Of a DNA stretch of 64,000 bases, positions 9,888 through 20,242 are shown one piece after another (the first letter of the stretch is position 1; each line of letters starts with the position of its first letter). A program made the position numbers and the translations under genes. The notes under the pieces are model-generated. The model saw only the letters and a list, made by a program, of their open reading frames with translations, ran no database searches and was not told where the DNA came from. This DNA comes from Simmondsia chinensis (taxonomy: Eukaryota > Streptophyta > Magnoliopsida > Caryophyllales > Simmondsiaceae): the NCBI GenBank assembly GCA_018398585.1, contig JAGTTD010000022.1:895501-959500 (forward strand). The letters are read 5' to 3'.

Positions 9888-10078
9888 TTGTTATTCTTGA
9901 AGGACATAACGAAGTGGTGATTAAGACTATTATGAGTTCCTATGCAACTCCAGCAAACATTCTAACTATCGTGGATCAGTCAGTAGTGTATTCATGTCTC
10001 ACCTAATCAATATTTTAGAGAAGCAAATAGACCAGCAGATTGGCTAGCGAATTATGGTCGTAGGTATTGAGTGATTAG
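9888..10078 (+). pseudogene. LINE RNase H-domain remnant 1
   Basis: Translated on the plus strand, it shows LEGHNEVVIKTI and, about 100 bp on, FREANRPADWLANYGRRY. These are hallmarks of the plant RNase H-like domain carried at the C-terminus of L1-type LINEs (the REANRxADxLA motif). Stops and frame changes separate the parts. It is a dead fragment. Confidence 0.75.
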
Positions 10079-10093
10079 CTGTCGTGGATCACT

Positions 10094-10783
10094 CATTCTA
10101 ACTATCCTCGAGCTATTGGCTGTCTCATGTATGCCATGACAAGCACTAGGCCTGATATTGCCTTTGCTGTTGGAAAGCTGAGTAGGTATACCAGCAAACC
10201 GAGTAAGTTGCACTGGAATGCAGTGCACCGGGTACTGAAGTACCTCAAGAAGACTATGGACTATGGTCTCAATTATGTTGGGTATCCTCCTATTTTGGAA
10301 GGATATACTGATGCAAGTTGGATCTCCGATGTGGAGGATCATGCATCCACGAGTGGATGGGTATTCCTGTTTGGTGGGGGTGCGGTTTCTTGGGGTTCCA
10401 AGAAACAAACTTGCATATCTGACTCTACAATGGCGGCGGAGTTTATAGCTCTTGCTTCTGCGGCTAAAGAAGCCGAGTGGTTAAAGGATCTCTTGTATGA
10501 GGTACCTTTGTGGCCGAAGCCGATTTCTCCTATTTCTATCCATTGTGATAGTCAGGCTACGCTTTCTAAAGCATACAGTGAAGTGTATAATGGGAAGTCC
10601 AGACACATTGGTGTGAGACATAGTATGGTGAGACACCTTATTCGGGAAGGTGTTATCACTGTGGACTTCGTGAGAACCTGTCAGAATCTAGCGGATCCGT
10701 TTACTAAAGGCCTGGCTAGAGATTTGGTTTTGAAAACAAATAAAGGGATGGGGTTGAAACCTGTCATAATTAGTCGCCCATGA
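10094..10783 (+). pseudogene. Copia pol C-terminus (RT end and RNase H)
   Basis: The frame contains the RT-to-RNase H linker typical of copia (RAIGCLMYAMTSTRPDIAFA). RNase H follows, with EGYTDASWISD, TSGWVFLFGGGAVSW, MAAEFIALASAAKEAEWL, HCDSQATLSKA, SRHIGVRHSMVRHLI and a C-terminal QNLADPFTKGL. It is open to its natural stop but has no gag, integrase or polymerase core, so it cannot act alone. Confidence 0.88.
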
Positions 10784-11350
10784 TAGGCCCTCAACTCGAC
10801 GTCTAGTATGACGCTAGGTCTCGGGTTCAATGAGAGAGACTTGTCATCTGTGTGACTGCAAGCACTAAATGAGTTAGTTTCCATCCCGAGTGTGAAGTGC
10901 TTGATACCTACGTTAGTGATTATAAAAGGATGAGCAAATGCTCTTAATGGACCTGGTTTTAGAACTTATTGAATGTCGTATCGTAGGGGCATGATCAATG
11001 AGGTCCACCTTAGTGAGTGTTGAAGTTTGGCCGCTTCAAAGGGGTGATTTTTGACAAGGGTTTGGCCCTAAAACACTCACGAAGGGTACAGGACACAAGG
11101 CCATAAATGTGTCGATCTGGGAGGTGTAGGGAGTGTACGGGGAGTACGCCTTGTGCGTGATTAGATAGTCGGTTAGTCAAATGGGTTGTATGGTTCAAAG
11201 CTTGGTCTACCATTTTCGATCCGATTAACTATATGGTCTTTTCACTAGCTGGGGGTTCAATCGTGAGACACCCTCGTTGATGCACAATAAGGCCTCCTTT
11301 AAACGAGATGTCACTTTGAGATTGGTTGTATTTTGAAAATGGTGGGGGAT

Positions 11351-12152
11351 TGTTGATGTATTTTCAAAATATTTGTTGTATAAAATGTATATATGTGTGT
11401 TAAATATTGTTTATATGTATATAAGATGTATTTGAGATTGTCCCGACACTTGTATGAGTGATTAGAGCATTATTGAGAGTAGGTGGCGACACATGGGTCA
11501 TATGTGTCGACACAAAATCCTATAGAACGCAGGAGAGATAGCTGTGTGTCGACACACATGGCCCGTGTGTCGACACACAGCCCATTTCAGGTGCGCATGG
11601 AGGAAACCTGTGTGTCGACACACATAAATTGTGTGTCGACACACAGGATTACAGTAAGCCAGTGTGTCGACGGTATCGACACACAGGCTTACAGAAAGCT
11701 GTGTGTCGACACTCAACTTCGACACACAGGTCGGTTTTGACAGTTTTCTGCGCGGTTTCTTCCCAGTTCTTATATATGTTGATGCTCTTGGTTTGGGACA
11801 TTCTTAAGACAATGAATTCAGAGATTCTCCCCTCTCATTAAGAAGAAGAAAACATTTGAATTGGTAGAGTAATATCACAAGAAAGAAATTTGAAGATCAT
11901 TTTCTTGGTTCTTGTGTTCTTTGTGAGATTTTCAAAGGGTGTGTTCTCAAAGTCAGGCCAATCTCTAGACATCTTTATCAATCTCTCCCCATACACTTCT
12001 TCACTCCATATTTTGGTAGTTGTTGTATCCCCGAGGATATTTCGTATACCGAAATAAACCTTAAGGATAGTGATCACACGCCTCAACACCTGAGATCGTT
12101 TGGATACCCGGTTGCAAGGTTTTTGCAAGTATTTTCTGAATTTTTTCTAACA
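11351..12152 (+). repeat. Putative LTR carrying the palindrome array
   Basis: It starts with TGTTGATGTATTTTCAAAAT after the PPT and ends CTAACA. Bases about 11487-11730 hold at least seven copies or half-copies of the palindrome TGTGTGTCGACACACA, centred on GTCGAC. A similar, CpG-depleted segment lies at 56280-56400. The sequence after the LTR ('ttgtggcagagtccacc') does not match the usual PBS. Confidence 0.6.
11487..11730. repeat. Array of GTGTCGACAC palindromes
   Basis: Units such as 'tgtgtgtcgacacacatggc' and 'cgtgtgtcgacacacag' alternate with unrelated 14-30-bp spacers. Each unit is self-complementary around GTCGAC. The array reads open on both strands only because of its symmetry and is not judged coding. 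Confidence 0.85.
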
Positions 12153-12411
12153 GGTGTGACCTTCAATTGTGGCAGAGTCCACCAGACAGAGCTATCTACT
12201 CTCTTGTTAGAGCTGATGTCTTAGGATTCTCAGTTCGCTGTGAACGATCCTAAAGCTATTTTGTCTTACCTTTAAAAAAAAAGAAAAGAAAACTTTCTCT
12301 CTTTGACGGGGTTCTCAGCACTTGCGGAACCACCTTTAACTCGTTGGCGGCAAGCGCCCTCGACGAGTCCTGGATAAATACATATTAAATATTATATTTA
12401 GTATATCTACA
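12153..12411. other. Intergenic, unassigned
   Basis: Bases 12153-12260 may belong to the copia element or its flank. Bases 12300-12370 ('cttgcggaaccacctttaac ... ggcggcaagcgccctcgacg') are unusually GC-rich for the region. I recognise nothing specific. Confidence 0.35.
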
Positions 12412-13195
12412 ACAACAACAACAGGCCCAGCGCCCCAAGGGCTCCCGCGTGAGCAGGGTCTGGGAGGGGTATGGTGTACGCAGCCTTCCCCATCAGGGGT
12501 TACCCTAATGAGAGGCTGTTTCCGAGGCTCCCAACCTAAAAAGTGAGAAGGGCATGAAAAGTAATGAGAGTAGTACAAGCATGGAAGCATGAAAAAGGTG
12601 TAAACAGAAAGAAACAAGGCATAAAAGCATAGAAGCATAAAAACCGAGAGGGGTTTAAGAAGCCTGGTGGCACTAGTACTAGCCTATAAGTGCTTGTCGT
12701 TTCTATCCCACTATATCTATTACCCCTATACTACTCCTCCACTGAGCTCTATCTAGGACCATTTCTTCACTGAGGTTGAGATAGGCGAGGTCGTGTCGAA
12801 TTGTTTCCATCCAACTCTTCTTTGGTCAGCCTCTTCATCTCTTCCCGTCTGTAATATGGAGTTGCTCGCATCTCCTAACAGGTACAGTGCTCGGTCTCCT
12901 CTTAACATGCCCGAACCACCTCAATCGTTGTTCTCGCAGCTTATCCTCGATTGGGGCCACACCTAATTTATTTCTTATGACTTCATTCCTAATCTTATCC
13001 TTTTTTGTGTGTCCATACATCCATCTTAACATCCTCATTTCTGCTACCTTCAACTTCTGCGTGTGATGGTGCTTAACGGGCCAGCACTCCGCCCCGTAAG
13101 ACATAGCTGGTCTAACTACTGTCTTACAGTATTTTCCCTTTAACTTGAGCAGAAACTTCCTATCACATAGTACTGCAGAGGCCAATATTTGGTCT
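12412..13195 (-). mobile_element. RTE-type LINE, 3' end (5'-truncated)
   Basis: On the minus strand a coding remnant (13185-12835) is followed by about 400 bp of 3' sequence. That includes 'GAGGCTGTTTCC' (complement), 'GGCTGCGTACACC', 'GCGGGAGCCCTTGGGGCGCT' and a terminal TTG tract (complement of 'caacaacaacaacagg' at 12412-12426). This 3' end is the tail shared with the 5S-SINEs and tail-only copies in the window. No clear TSD was found. Confidence 0.82.
12835..13185 (-). pseudogene. RTE LINE reverse transcriptase C-terminal remnant
   Basis: The minus-strand frame shows TVVRPAMSYGAECWPV, then AEMRMLRWMYGHTKKDKIRN and RLRWFGHVKRRP. This is the conserved C-terminal region of plant RTE-clade LINE polyproteins. 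The endonuclease and RT core are absent. The open stretch is 116 codons, so decay after insertion was limited. Confidence 0.88.
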
Positions 13196-13845
13196 ATTTA
13201 TTTATATATACAGTTAAACTGTTCATAGTCAATAGCCTTTTCTTTCTCTATTATACACATAAATATATACCAGATATTATGGCCCTATCTCGTATACAGA
13301 AAGTAAATGCAGGAAATAAAAATTCATAGAAAATACGAATTTTGAATTTTGTTTGGTTGGCAGGAAGCATGCAGAATGCAGAAAGTAAAAATTGATAAAC
13401 AATTTCTAATTCGTTCAAAACGTATAAAGTAAATTACTTAACCCCCTTAGGTAAATTAGCTTGCTGAATATAGTTCTATTTTTTTATCGTGGCAATTAAA
13501 CATGTTTTTCCTACTTTCTGGAAAGTTAACAAAGGAATTGAATTATTAGGAAATACAACTTTTCGTAGGAATTTAATTCATACAGCAACCAAACGAGGCT
13601 TACATGTAATTTGTCAAATTGTTAGTGTTTCTAATATCAAAATAAGAGGCTAAAATCTTTAACAAAAATTTAATAAGATTTTCTTATCTGAATTCTCATC
13701 CTATTTTCAGATTTTTTTTGTTGATACTATTATTTTGATTTTTAGAATATTTTTCCGAATTGCTATAAATATTTTCCGCCTCTTTTATTCTAAAATTCAT
13801 AAACAATCCTCCAAATCTCTAAATTTGTCGACTATTATTGCATCT
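13196..13845. other. Intergenic with a decayed MITE
   Basis: Bases about 13330-13610 run from 'gaattttgtttggttggcag' to 'cagcaaccaaacgaggctta', an inverted-repeat pair like that at 7575-7790. No gene is seen. Confidence 0.45.
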
Positions 13846-14138
13846 TGTTAGAGTATAAAACTAATCATGTATCTTCACCCATCAGCTTAAGCTTTTGGGA
13901 AAGATGGTTCCTTGACGTGGTATCAGAGCCTTGATGACCAAGAGGTCAGGAGTTCAAATCTCAATAGCCCCCACTTTCAATATTAAAACAATTAAGCACA
14001 AGGTAAGAGGTGGGCCTGTGCATTATCCACGCTTCAAGCCCAAACAGGCATTTGCATGAGGGGGCATGTTAGAGTATAAAACCAATTTTGGACCTTCACC
14101 CATCAGCTTAAGCTTTTGAGACAGATGGTTCCTTGATA
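13846..14138 (+). mobile_element. Complete TRIM-like element, copy 3 (72-bp LTRs)
   Basis: The LTRs are 13846-13917 and 14067-14138, 72 bp each. The PBS TGGTATCAGAGCC begins at 13918. The internal region carries the same box-B-like GAGTTCAAATCTC and the GCATGAGGGGGCA purine tract. The TSD CATCT is perfect at 13841-13845 and 14139-14143. It has the same 293-bp total length as copy 1. Confidence 0.88.
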
Positions 14139-14635
14139 CATCTAATTGAAATATCGGTGAATTATATATTAGTACCTAAAATTTAATGCATTAATTTTTT
14201 TAACTAAAATTTTCTAAAATAATTTTTTAGCTCAAAAATTTAAATGTAAGTAATAAAATAGGTCAAATAACGGTATAAAAATAAAACCATGGCTTATTTT
14301 GCACCCTTATATATCTCTTTTGGACTATTTTATTAAATATATGAAACATTTTGATTATTATATAAAAAACTAATAAATTAAACTAGAAGATATTAATAAG
14401 TAATTTACCTTTAAAAACATTTTCCTTCTTCAAAATTCAGGTCGAAGGAGATTTCAGTCCATTAGTCTGGGCTGGGCTCCATCCATTAGTTTGGGTTGGG
14501 CTAGGTCCTCGAAAATAGTCTCTCAATATCGTTATACCTTAAAGGGGTAAGACTGCATACATCTACCCTAAGACCTAGTTTAGGCGGGAGTCCTTGAGGC
14601 ACTAAGTCTGTTGTTTTTGTGGTCTGGGCTGGACT
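14139..14635. other. Intergenic with an RTE/SINE tail remnant
   Basis: AT-rich sequence to about 14440. Bases 14541-14615 ('ccttaaaggggtaagactgc ... gcgggagtccttgaggcact ... tctgttgtttttg') are a worn copy of the RTE/SINE tail. Confidence 0.55.
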
Positions 14636-15140
14636 CTGGGTGCGTTTGGTTCAACTTATCTTTTTTTAACTTATCTGTTTTAATAAGATCTGTCCATTTA
14701 AGATTTGTATCTTTTTATAGTTGAGTGTTTGGTTGTGCAGTGCAGAAAGATCTTTTTTACATAATAAAATATTTGGATACAAGTTTAAAAAAGAAAGTGT
14801 TCTATTATGATCACATGAATAACTTAATAATATAAACAGTAGATAGGAAAAATAATCATAATAGTAATTAATCATGATAGTAAAAAGTGATAAGTGTAGC
14901 AAGCCATGGGCATAAAAAGGGTGGTGGTAGGTGAGGACGGTGATAGCAAGTAAGAATAGTTTATAATGATAAAAATTTAATATTAATATAGTCTTTTTAA
15001 GCATTAATTTAAAATAAGCTAGGAAAAAAATTTAGTTTTATATCTTTTTCTGTTTACTTAGTTATAAAATAATTTTTTTATTTTTCTAGTTAAGCTGTAA
15101 AAAATTTATAAAAAGAGCTTTTTTATTGACCAAATACACC
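14636..15140. mobile_element. Possible MITE just upstream of the SelK-like gene
   Basis: One end reads 'gggtgcgtttggttcaactt' and the other 'attgaccaaatacacctc'. These are partial inverted repeats of the 'gtgcgtttggt' type. The interior is AT-rich and non-coding. No TSD was confirmed. Confidence 0.4.
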
Positions 15141-15330
15141 TCTTACAGTAAACTAGATCTTTTTTACAACTATAAACCGTAAAAAAAGCTTAACTAAAAT
15201 GGCCCATCCAATGACATTTGAGTTCTGATTTAAGTCCAAGGACGTGTCGAAATCCTATTGGATGAATGACGTGACCCTTCGAAATACCATCTTTACCCTT
15301 CATAAATTGCATAAATTACTTCTGTATCCC

Positions 15331-15338
15331 TATATATG
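15331..15338 (+). promoter_or_regulatory. Putative TATA box of the SelK-like gene
   Basis: TATATATG lies 83-90 bp upstream of the ATG at 15421. The spacing fits a 5' UTR of about 50-60 nt. Assigned by position only. Confidence 0.45.
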
Positions 15339-15420
15339 GATTTGGCGGATTGGTACAACAAAGTCTTCGTATTTCCTCTGCTCGTGGCTGAGCTTGTTCG
15401 AACAATCTCGAGAACCTCCC

Positions 15421-18400
15421 ATGGCGTACGTTGAGAATGGTATTCTCTCTCTCTCTCTCCCCTTGAAATCAATATTTCTTTGTTGGATTCATTTCTGTTT
15501 CGTATTAGTTGTAATTGTACTCGTCCGAGGCTGATTAATTAGAATTCTCAGTTAGGGTTTTGTTTTAATTTGATTCGCTTTTTCTAATAATATTGATTCT
15601 GATGTATTGATAGAAGGGATGGGTGGGGTCAATGGTCTTTGAGTTTGGTTGTGGTTGCTTTTCTATTAGCCTGTGTTTCTGGATTATTGTGCCGATTCAT
15701 GTCCAAATAGGTATATGGGTTTACGATAATATGTAGTGGCGGATCTATAAAATTTCTTCACTCGGGGTAAGGGCCGGTCCTGACATTTCCGAGGGCCTCA
15801 AGCGGACATTTCAAATGGGGGCGCTTTATATGTAATAAAATTCTAAAAATTGTAATATTAAAACTTATTAATATTAACAACTAAGGCTTTCAGAATACAA
15901 TCCTCTAAAATTTGGGGCCCTTAAATTTCGGGGGCCCCAAGCGGGTGCTTGGGTTGCTTGGGATTATGTCCGGCGCTGGGGCATGTACTAATAATGAATT
16001 ATTGGGATATGATGAACAGGATAATATTATGTGTTATTTTTACATTGTATGATCTCCAAATACATCTCGCATGTATAAGTATGTCTTTCTGAAGACGTAT
16101 TTTGCGATTGTGGAAAGTTATAGATGACACATAATAATATTTTCTTGATAAATCACACACAATACCATTGTATATATCATAGTTCTAAAAAACTAAAAGC
16201 ATCTAAAATATGTAGAAATGCATATAGTATTTTGAGTGCTCATTGGAGTATCTTACTATGACCTAATGTGTTTTAGGCTATTATATGTACAAATAAATCT
16301 TGATTCTCATGTATTTGTAGATTATTGTGCGGTGATTTGCTAATTATCTAGTCTAAAGTTATACATCTCTTGTGATGTATTGTGTTATGACCCAAATTGA
16401 ACCTAGGCCAAAAACCTCATCGTCATCAACAAACAATCATAAATAATGAAAGAATTGGAGGAGAATGTTCGAAATTCAGGAAGGGAGGAGGGAGAAACAG
16501 AAAGTAAGGGAGAGAAATCGGAAATTAAAGGAGGGACAAAAGGAAGGAGAAGAGAGTTGATGGGAGAAGAGAAGTACAGGGAGAAGTAGAGAGAAAAATC
16601 ACAAGAGAATTTTATTCACATGATCAAAGATGGGTTACAATAGAGTCCTTAGGTCTTTAAAGTTTTACATTAGTTAATCTGGAAAGAAAGCTAAAAACCA
16701 GCAAAAACAGAAAAAACAATTGAAAACAGCTGAAAATCAGATTTGGCGCCAAAGGTGGCCTACCGGTTACTAACCGATTTTCCCGCCAAAGCCATGTTTG
16801 AAAGTTAGTTGATCAATAATATGGGAAATCCTAAATTTTACCTAATTCGATGTATTATTAATTCTAAGGACTAATTTGGAATTTGAGTGCCGAATCACGT
16901 AATTTCAGGGCATGACACATTGGTTTCATTTAGGTCCGGTCCTGATATTTCTGGAGCGAAAACAAACCTTTTAAATGTGGCCGTTGACATATGGCAATTT
17001 TTTTTTTAACAACCGAAATACTAATATAGTAAATGATAAAAACTTTAACAACAAAACTTAATAATATTATTAATAGCTGACGTTTAAACAATCACTGCAA
17101 AAATAAAAGAAGAAATTTTACATGTGAAACGCCTTTTAGGGCCCTTATAATTTGGGTCCCCAAGTGTTGCTTGGGTCGTTTGGGATTATGTCCGGCCCTG
17201 GTTTCATTTTAGAATCTTGTGGGTGTTTGTAGAACATATTGAGAAAATTGCAGTAGTTTGTTGTTTAATTTTCTTTGTTCATACTTCATCTGCCACACAT
17301 TTTTCTTATTTCATTTAGCTTTTAGGTGTGATTTTGGGCATTTTATTGCTTTACCAATTGCACTATCGGGGTCTTTGATTGGTGTTATTGAGTTGTTATT
17401 CAGTCTAGTGTTAGTAAACACGGGACCTTGGTGATTGCTTCATGTGGGAAAAATTGGTTGAATGTCTCTTTGCTTTAGCTGGATAAAGATGAAAAGAAAG
17501 TAGTCTAAGTTAGAGATATGTTTATTCTTCCCTGCTCTCTTGACCTCTTTGAGAATGCTCGGGAGGGTGGGTCTGCGTTAGGCAGCTGGCAATCACCTCT
17601 GAGACTTTATGAGACAATTGCATCACAATCTCTCTTGTGGAATCCATGTAATTTAGTTCATTTCTATCAGTTGATTTACCCTTTCGAATTGGGGTTTTGG
17701 GATACCAAACACCAAAGTCAGGTTTGGGGAAGGTTAGATGTGCAGAGCAGTAGCCAAAATTTTTGAAGAGGCAGTTTCATGTCATAATGGAGCAATTTTA
17801 GCCATCTCATCCTGTTTGGATTTGTTGCCTAATCGCTAGAATGGCATGAATATCTCTCCATGGGTTAATCCCTGTTTCAGTTAGAAAGTATGCCGCCTAT
17901 CATGAGGCTATGCCTGTCTCTATGACAGCCAAAAAGGGGAAAAAAGGATGGAATGAGAGAGGATAGGGGCCAATGCGTCCTTAGTCAAGTAGTAAAATGG
18001 TACCAAGGTTGAGGCTTTACAACAGATAGTCATAGATTCGTATCCCATTCTCGCTTAGCTACCAAAAGGAGAAAAAGGATGACAGAGGATATTTCTCCCG
18101 GTGGCCAGATAACTTTTCATCTTCACTTCTGATCTCTTTTTTGGCCACCAAAGCTCCTAGTAATTTCCTCTTTGAACTCCTCTATCTGTTCCCTGAAGTA
18201 AATGTTGACCAATTGAATTTTAGCTCGAGTTCATGTTTGCATCATGTGCATAGCAGACATCTATTCTTCTTACCAATTTTTTTTTTTTTTGTGGGGATAT
18301 GTTGCCTTGGGATCTGTCTCTTTTTCTTCCTTGGATCTCGCTTAACATCCCTCGCCTTTCTTTACCTACAGGCTGCTCTTTATTTATCATAGCTAAGCAT

Positions 18401-20242
18401 GACGCTCTAGGTGAATAGAACCTACCTCGGAAAACTTTTCTCCAATTACTTGTCTTTCTTTCATTGGAAACCGTGGAAGAATCCTCAATCTTACAAAAAG
18501 ATATCACTTTTTTCTTTTGTTAAAGCCTCGAAAGTTTCTCTAAAAAATCACTATTTGGCTTCTGGATGCATAAAATTCTTCTGTACCAAACATTTGCAGA
18601 GAGAACACTGTAATGGATGATGTTTTCTTACTTTTTCCAAAGACTTTCCACCTTAGGTGAGTGGAATCTGAAGCCATGTATTTGCACTCTTTATCTTCCA
18701 TTTGATACATAACAAATTTCGAGCTAGCCACTAATGCAGTCGCTTGTGATGGCAACAATGCCCTTGTAATTATTTTCATGCTACATGTACTATTACTTGT
18801 ATGTTAAACATACTTACATGTGCATGTTGGAAGCTACCAAGATATATTAAACAGCTATACGCCTTTTGACGCAAATATTTCCATTCCTAAGGCTTAAAAG
18901 CATTATATTCCCTGAAAAAACTCAATGCAATCACACGAACTGTTATATAACAGCTGGGGCAGGACACCCCACCTCTGATGTCAACTGCAATTTTATTCCA
19001 TGGTTTGATATGGTTCAAGACTTCAAGTATATCATTCCACCTTTCAAACTTCGTACTACTCATCATGTCATGCTAGAAGTTTTTCTATGTTGATATGAGA
19101 TGCTTAGCAACATACAATATCGTTTCACACCTGAAATTTATCTGGACTTTTGAGACTCGCTATGACCTTTGTCAGGTGTTGTGAAGTCTAAGCGATCAAT
19201 ATGGCGATTGAAGACTATAACTGATTTCTTCTGGGCAATTGTCAACTTCATTGCTGTTTTCTTCGCAACGATGTTTTCGGTAACTAGCATGCCATGCTTT
19301 AGCTTACGCAATCTAATAGTAAGAAGTTAATTTGACATGGTCTATAACAATTCATTTCCTATTGCTCATGTCTTTTGCTGATAGATGGACAAGTCAGATG
19401 CTTATAAGAAATCCTCTGGGTCTGGCAAGAAATGGGATGGTGGGGGCCCAGGTGGTGGCGGAAGGGGCCCGTATGGTGGTGGTCCACCTGGTCCTCCCCG
19501 TGGATTGGATAACGTTCGCGGAATTAACGATGTCCGTAGAATGGACCACAGTAAGTTCATTATTCTATCCCAAGAAATCGTTTAAGCCTGTTTGTTTTGA
19601 GGAAAATTTTCTTCCACGTCATTCCTGCTGTTTGCCATAATCTTATCCTTCATGGTGTGGACTGGGGAGAAGATTGTGTATCTCACATCAACCTCCAACT
19701 TGGATGAATGCAAATTTCGTAAAAGCTTATAATGAAACTCCCTCTTAGAAAGTTCCCTTGTATAAGTGAGCAACAACAGTTACCTGTAATTAAAAATGTT
19801 CTTAGAAACTATTTTCTTATTTTATGCAACTCACATCACCTCTAATTTCCTTATATAAGTGAGCAGCAAGCAGTTACTTGTAATGAAAAACGTTCTCCTC
19901 CGTATAAAGGAAACAGACTTTCCCGTAAGGAGAGAGAAAAACGTATACTTCATAGAGGGGAGAATTTTTTTTTGCCACAATCTTAGATTATGTATCTCAA
20001 ATTGTTCTCAACTTGGCTGTACATGAATTTCATAAAAGCTTATGTTGAAACTTTTTTCCGTAGAGAAATCAAAAATTTTAAGAAACATATTTTTTAATCA
20101 AAATATCTTAAAAATAAATTTTTTCGCCCCCCAAAGTGGGGCAGCTAGGTGACAAGGATTCATTCTCTGACAACTGAAACTTCCCATTTTTCTTCAATTT
20201 TCAGGCTCTCTTCCGGCCTGTGGCTCCTGCTGCGGTGGCTAA
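15421..20242 (+). CDS. SelK/SelG-like glycine-rich ER membrane protein
   Basis: The four exons are 15421-15439, 19176-19279, 19385-19550 and 20205-20242. All junctions are GT/AG and phases agree, giving 108 aa. The start MAYVENG sits in a good context (ccATGGc). Residues about 22-41 (ITDFFWAIVNFIAVFFATMF) form one membrane helix. The rest is a basic, Gly/Pro-rich tail (KKWDGGGPGGGGRGPYGGG, then PPRGLDNVRGI), ending in CGSCCGG. This architecture matches the plant branch of the SelK_SelG family. Animal SelK is a single-pass ER protein linked to ER-associated degradation and protein palmitoylation. The stop is TAA and cysteines occupy the C-terminal position, so no selenocysteine decoding is implied. 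The first intron (3736 bp) contains two MITEs. Its role in plants is not established. Confidence 0.92.
15770..15979. mobile_element. hAT-like MITE family H2, copy 3 (SelK-like intron 1)
   Basis: It begins AGGGCCGGTCCTGACATTTC and ends GATTATGTCCGGCGCTGG. Landmarks such as 'taatattaacaacta' and 'cttgggttgcttggg' are shared with the other H2 copies. It is about 210 bp. Confidence 0.75.
15980..16930. other. SelK-like intron 1, middle part
   Basis: Bases 16440-16610 are purine-rich ('ggaggagggagaaacagaaa'), resembling the leader or LTR region of a retrotransposon. The flanking 'tgtgttatgacccaaattga' at 16380 and 'aatttcagggcatgacaca' at 16902 form an inverted pair, so 16378-16920 may be a decayed element. 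No coding content was seen. Confidence 0.4.
16931..17200. mobile_element. hAT-like MITE family H2, copy 4 with 8-bp TSD
   Basis: It starts TAGGTCCGGTCCTGA and ends GATTATGTCCGGCCCTG, so the termini are inverted (TAGGTCCGG / CAGGGCCGG). A perfect 8-bp TSD, GTTTCATT, lies at 16923-16930 and 17201-17208, as expected for hAT-superfamily insertion. The 270-bp body is non-coding. Confidence 0.85.
17210..19175. other. SelK-like intron 1, 3' part
   Basis: Mostly single-copy-looking intron sequence. Bases about 17970-18060 ('ccttagtcaagtagtaaaat ... catagattcgtatcccattc') resemble a tRNA-derived SINE head. Otherwise no repeat or gene was recognised. Confidence 0.4.

Larger units (their letters stand above)
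10090..12152 (+). mobile_element. 5'-truncated Ty1/copia retrotransposon with 3' LTR
   Basis: The pol remnant (about 10094-10783) is followed by about 560 bp of 3' untranslated internal sequence. A polypurine tract (GGTGGGGGAT, 11341-11350) precedes a putative LTR from TGTTGATG at 11351 to TAACA at 12152 (802 bp). Everything upstream of the reverse transcriptase C-terminus is missing, replaced by LINE RNase H sequence. LTR boundaries are inferred from TG...CA ends and the PPT alone, because the partner LTR is absent. Confidence 0.75.

Noticed and set aside
11483..11841. Protein with repeated VSTH or CVDTQ motifs
   Set aside because: The open frames on both strands arise from the self-complementary GTGTCGACAC repeats. 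They sit inside an LTR and no family is recognised.
17518..17766. Small gene in SelK-like intron 1
   Set aside because: An 82-codon open frame with no recognised motif, no splice support and unlikely composition.
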